Shown here piece by piece: positions 61,821 through 64,000 of a stretch of DNA of 64,000 nucleotides. Under the pieces are notes generated by a model, which saw only the letters and a list, made by a program, of their open reading frames with translations, searched no databases and was not told where the DNA came from. This stretch comes from Clostridium aminobutyricum (GTDB lineage: Bacteria > Bacillota > Clostridia > Peptostreptococcales > Anaerovoracaceae), in NCBI RefSeq assembly GCF_017255415.1, contig NZ_JAFJZZ010000009.1, forward strand, positions 1-64,000, written 5' to 3'. How positions within the stretch are numbered: position 1 is the first letter of the stretch; each line of letters opens with the position of its first letter. The translations under genes were made by a program, and so were the position numbers.

Positions 61821-62309
61821 ATGAAGAAAATAGTGACAATTGAAATGGAGAACGGCGATATCATGAAAGGGGAGCTTTATCCGGAAATTGCTCCTGAGAC
61901 AGTAAAGAACTTTGAAGAATTGGCATCCAAGGGGTTTTATGACGGATTGATTTTCCACAGAGTTATTCCCGGTTTCATGATCCAGGGCGGTGATCCTACA
62001 GGAACAGGAATGGGAGGCCCAGGACATACTATTAAGGGCGAATTTACGTCGAACGGTTTTGAAAATAACTTGAAGCATGCAAGAGGCGTTCTTTCCATGG
62101 CGAGATCAATGAATCCAAATTCTGCAGGATCACAATTTTTCATTATGGTAGCAGATTCTCCGCATTTGGACGGACAATATGCTTCTTTTGGTAAAATTAC
62201 AGAGGGCATGGAAGCTGCTGATAAAATTGTCAATGCACGGAGAGATCATTCCGATAAACCAATCGAGAATCAGGTGATGAGCAAAGTGACTGTTGAGGAT
62301 ATGGAGTAA
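61821..62309 (+). CDS. Cyclophilin-type peptidyl-prolyl cis-trans isomerase
   Basis: Cytoplasmic protein of 162 aa without signal peptide. FHRVIPGFMIQGGDPTGTGMGGPG is the cyclophilin active-site region and SAGSQFFIM...LDGQYASFGKI follows. It catalyses proline isomerisation in protein folding. AGAAAGGAA is the ribosome binding site. Confidence 0.95.
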   Translation: MKKIVTIEMENGDIMKGELYPEIAPETVKNFEELASKGFYDGLIFHRVIPGFMIQGGDPTGTGMGGPGHTIKGEFTSNGFENNLKHARGVLSMARSMNPNSAGSQFFIMVADSPHLDGQYASFGKITEGMEAADKIVNARRDHSDKPIENQVMSKVTVEDME

Positions 62310-62410
62310 TAACAAAACACCGCAAAATTGTAATCATTATGTCATAATTTTGTAATATATTAATCTCTATGTTACAAAAAACCAATATTAACCAATAACT
62401 TTTTAAGATT

Positions 62411-62450
62411 GCGTCAAATAATTGAAATTTAAATTGTTTGACGCTTTTTT
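62411..62450 (+). terminator. Intrinsic terminator after the cyclophilin gene
   Basis: GCGTCAAA / TTTGACGC stem extended by AATT pairing and followed by six Ts. Confidence 0.88.
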
Positions 62451-62485
62451 GATTGTGGTGTTTTTGTGAAAAATAGATAATTGGG

Positions 62486-62514
62486 TTGACTTGACTGTAA
62501 CAATCCTGTAATAT
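62486..62514 (+). promoter_or_regulatory. Predicted sigma-A promoter of the M23 peptidase gene
   Basis: TTGACT (62486-62491), 17-bp spacer, TAATAT (62509-62514). With the terminator just before it, this accounts for the 62310-62619 gap. Confidence 0.7.
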
Positions 62515-62619
62515 TTAGGAACGGCAAAGGCAACATATTGCATAAGATAAACTAGTTGGGCTAATAAAATTTGAAAGAATAGTTGAATTAATATGAAAGC
62601 CAGATAAAGGAATTATAAT

Positions 62620-63894
62620 ATGAATCAAAAATTATCAGATAGAATAAGTCTTATGAAAGATCGGATTACTTTAGAAAAAATAAAACAGGCAACTGGCGCT
62701 TTTTCAAAGCAGCAGAAAATGACGGTGGGAGGTACGGTTGGCGTGCTGGCTTTAGCTGCAATGCTATCTATAGCACCGGTGCCGACAACGCATATGCCGA
62801 TGGATGCCGGTTCAGGCATTCAAACTGAGAGTTTAAAAATGGCAAAGAGTGATAACGATACCCAGTGGCTGATAAAGATTAACGGATCATTAATCCTTGC
62901 GGTAGATACGGAAGAAGAGGCAAAGGCGGTTTTTGAAGGGGTAAAATCTTATTATGTGACACCTGGAGCTCAAGTATCCGATATTCAATTTGGTCAGGAA
63001 TTTTCTTATGTACCCTATGATTATCAAGCGACAGGGGGAGAGCCGGCATGGGTAATGAGTGTGCCGGATGCCATTGATTATATTGTGAGAGGAACAACTC
63101 AAGCGAAGACGTATGTTGTTCAAGGCGGTGATACGCTTTGGGATATAGCAAAGAAGTGCAACATTTCTCCGACTGAATTAGAAAACATGAATCCGGGAAT
63201 TAATACGTCGAGCTTAAAAATCGGTTCCGTGTTAAATTTATATGACTTAAAACCGTTTGTTACGGTTCGTACAACAGAAACGGTCGTTGCAACAGAGACG
63301 GTCCCATATACAACCGTGTACGAAGAGTCCTCTCAATTATATAAGGGTCAGACCAAGGTGCAGACCGCAGGCGTCAGCGGAAGTAAGCAGGTGACTTCAC
63401 AGGTTATTAAAGAAAATGGCATTGTGTTAGGTTCTAATGTATTGTCTGAAACTGTTTTATCACAGCCGCAAAATCAAGTATCGCTAAAGGGTACGGCAGC
63501 GATACCGACCTATACAGGTGCCAGCAATGGGATTTTGGGAGCACCGATGGCTCATGTTGAAGTGTCTTCCGCTTTTGGGACAAGAGGTGGAGGCAGACAT
63601 TACGGAGTAGACCTAAGAAATCCTCAGGGAACTCCTTTTGGAGCAGCAGCGGACGGTGTAGTAACTTGTGCTTCTTACTCCGGCACGTATGGCAATATTA
63701 TTAAGGTGGATCACGGCGGAGGCCTTCAGACGTATTATGCTCACTGTGACAGCATGTATGTTTCTGTAGGAGATAAGGTGACAAAGGGTCAAACGTTAGG
63801 AACGGTAGGCAGAACGGGAAATGCAACCGGATATGTACTTCATTTCGAAGTTCGTATCAATGGCGTTGCACAAAATCCGATGAACTATATTTAG
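62620..63894 (+). CDS. Membrane-anchored M23 peptidase with LysM and G5-like domains
   Basis: Protein of 424 aa. One transmembrane helix (about 36-52) anchors it. A LysM domain (VQGGDTLWDIAKKCNISPTELENMNP) binds peptidoglycan at about 166-210. A G5-like region (VRTTETVVATETVPYTTVYEES...) follows, then the M23 zinc endopeptidase with HYGVDLRN and YAHCDSM and LHFEVRING, giving the HxxxD, HxH-type ligand pattern. It probably cuts peptide crosslinks in the cell wall or spore cortex. Confidence 0.93.
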   Translation: MNQKLSDRISLMKDRITLEKIKQATGAFSKQQKMTVGGTVGVLALAAMLSIAPVPTTHMPMDAGSGIQTESLKMAKSDNDTQWLIKINGSLILAVDTEEEAKAVFEGVKSYYVTPGAQVSDIQFGQEFSYVPYDYQATGGEPAWVMSVPDAIDYIVRGTTQAKTYVVQGGDTLWDIAKKCNISPTELENMNPGINTSSLKIGSVLNLYDLKPFVTVRTTETVVATETVPYTTVYEESSQLYKGQTKVQTAGVSGSKQVTSQVIKENGIVLGSNVLSETVLSQPQNQVSLKGTAAIPTYTGASNGILGAPMAHVEVSSAFGTRGGGRHYGVDLRNPQGTPFGAAADGVVTCASYSGTYGNIIKVDHGGGLQTYYAHCDSMYVSVGDKVTKGQTLGTVGRTGNATGYVLHFEVRINGVAQNPMNYI

Positions 63895-63927
63895 TTTGAT
63901 TATTGAACAAGAATATTGTATAATTTT

Positions 63928-63952
63928 AAGGCAGGTTTACCTGCCTTATATT
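63928..63952 (+). terminator. Hairpin terminator after the M23 peptidase
   Basis: AAGGCAGGT / ACCTGCCTT stem; T-run is interrupted (ATATTTG). Confidence 0.6.
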
Positions 63953-64000
63953 TGTATAGAATAAGAGTAGTAAAGCGCAAAGAAAGGGGTTTGCTAAGAT

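Overview
The window looks like chromosomal DNA from a low-GC, anaerobic, probably spore-forming member of the Clostridia. Supporting signs are strong AGGAGG-type ribosome binding sites, many TTG and GTG starts, a SpoIIE-like phosphatase, a CarD / PIN-TRAM / IspDF / ProS block, an agr system of the clostridial type, and biotin-dependent acyl-CoA decarboxylase subunits. An Anaerovoracaceae-like (Family XIII) host would fit, but that is a guess. No rRNA, tRNA or CRISPR array was seen.

Layout. 1-2.7 kb: tail of a cobalamin nucleotide-loop operon (two divergent CobU-like proteins, CobS, a CobC-type phosphatase). 2.7-10.3 kb: a heterodimeric ABC exporter, BirA, a cytidylate-kinase-like protein and MetG. 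10.3-14.2 kb: a complete agr quorum-sensing locus. agrB and agrD converge on agrC and agrA, several 20-bp-spaced direct repeats lie in the non-coding DNA, and a small AbrB-type regulator follows. 14.2-28.6 kb: flavodoxin, TatD, an SLH-anchored YcdB-like protein, SpoIIE-like phosphatase, 5-formyl-THF cyclo-ligase, ABC-F protein, TilS, FtsH and a PucR-type regulator. 28.9-34.0 kb: carboxyltransferase, delta-type and biotin-carrier subunits of a decarboxylase, then a sodium:solute symporter with small partner proteins. 34.2-38.2 kb: CoaX, DusB, GreA, LysS.

38.17-47.19 kb is an AT-rich integrated element of about 9 kb inserted into the 3' end of lysS. It is flanked by an imperfect copy of that end (attL/attR). 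It carries a Tn916-type integrase and excisionase, an FtsK-like ATPase joined to a HUH/helicase Rep by an apparent -1 shift at a canonical slippery heptamer, ribbon-helix-helix proteins, and a BglI-like type II restriction-modification system with its own controller protein. Integrase arm-type repeats with an 11-bp period lie just inside both ends. A uracil-DNA-glycosylase-like gene at the right end is broken.

47.4-64 kb returns to core genes: AsnS, a pair of GATE-domain membrane proteins, an EF-G-like GTPase, RadA, a small cysteine-rich protein, a fold-back (MITE-like) element, a two-component system, CarD, PIN/TRAM protein, fused IspDF, ProS, NUDIX hydrolase, cyclophilin and an M23 peptidase.

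The strongest points for follow-up are the predicted serine-lactone AgrD signal and its candidate AgrA regulon, the FtsK-Rep frameshift junction, the BglI-family cargo, and the well-resolved attachment and arm sites of the lysS element.
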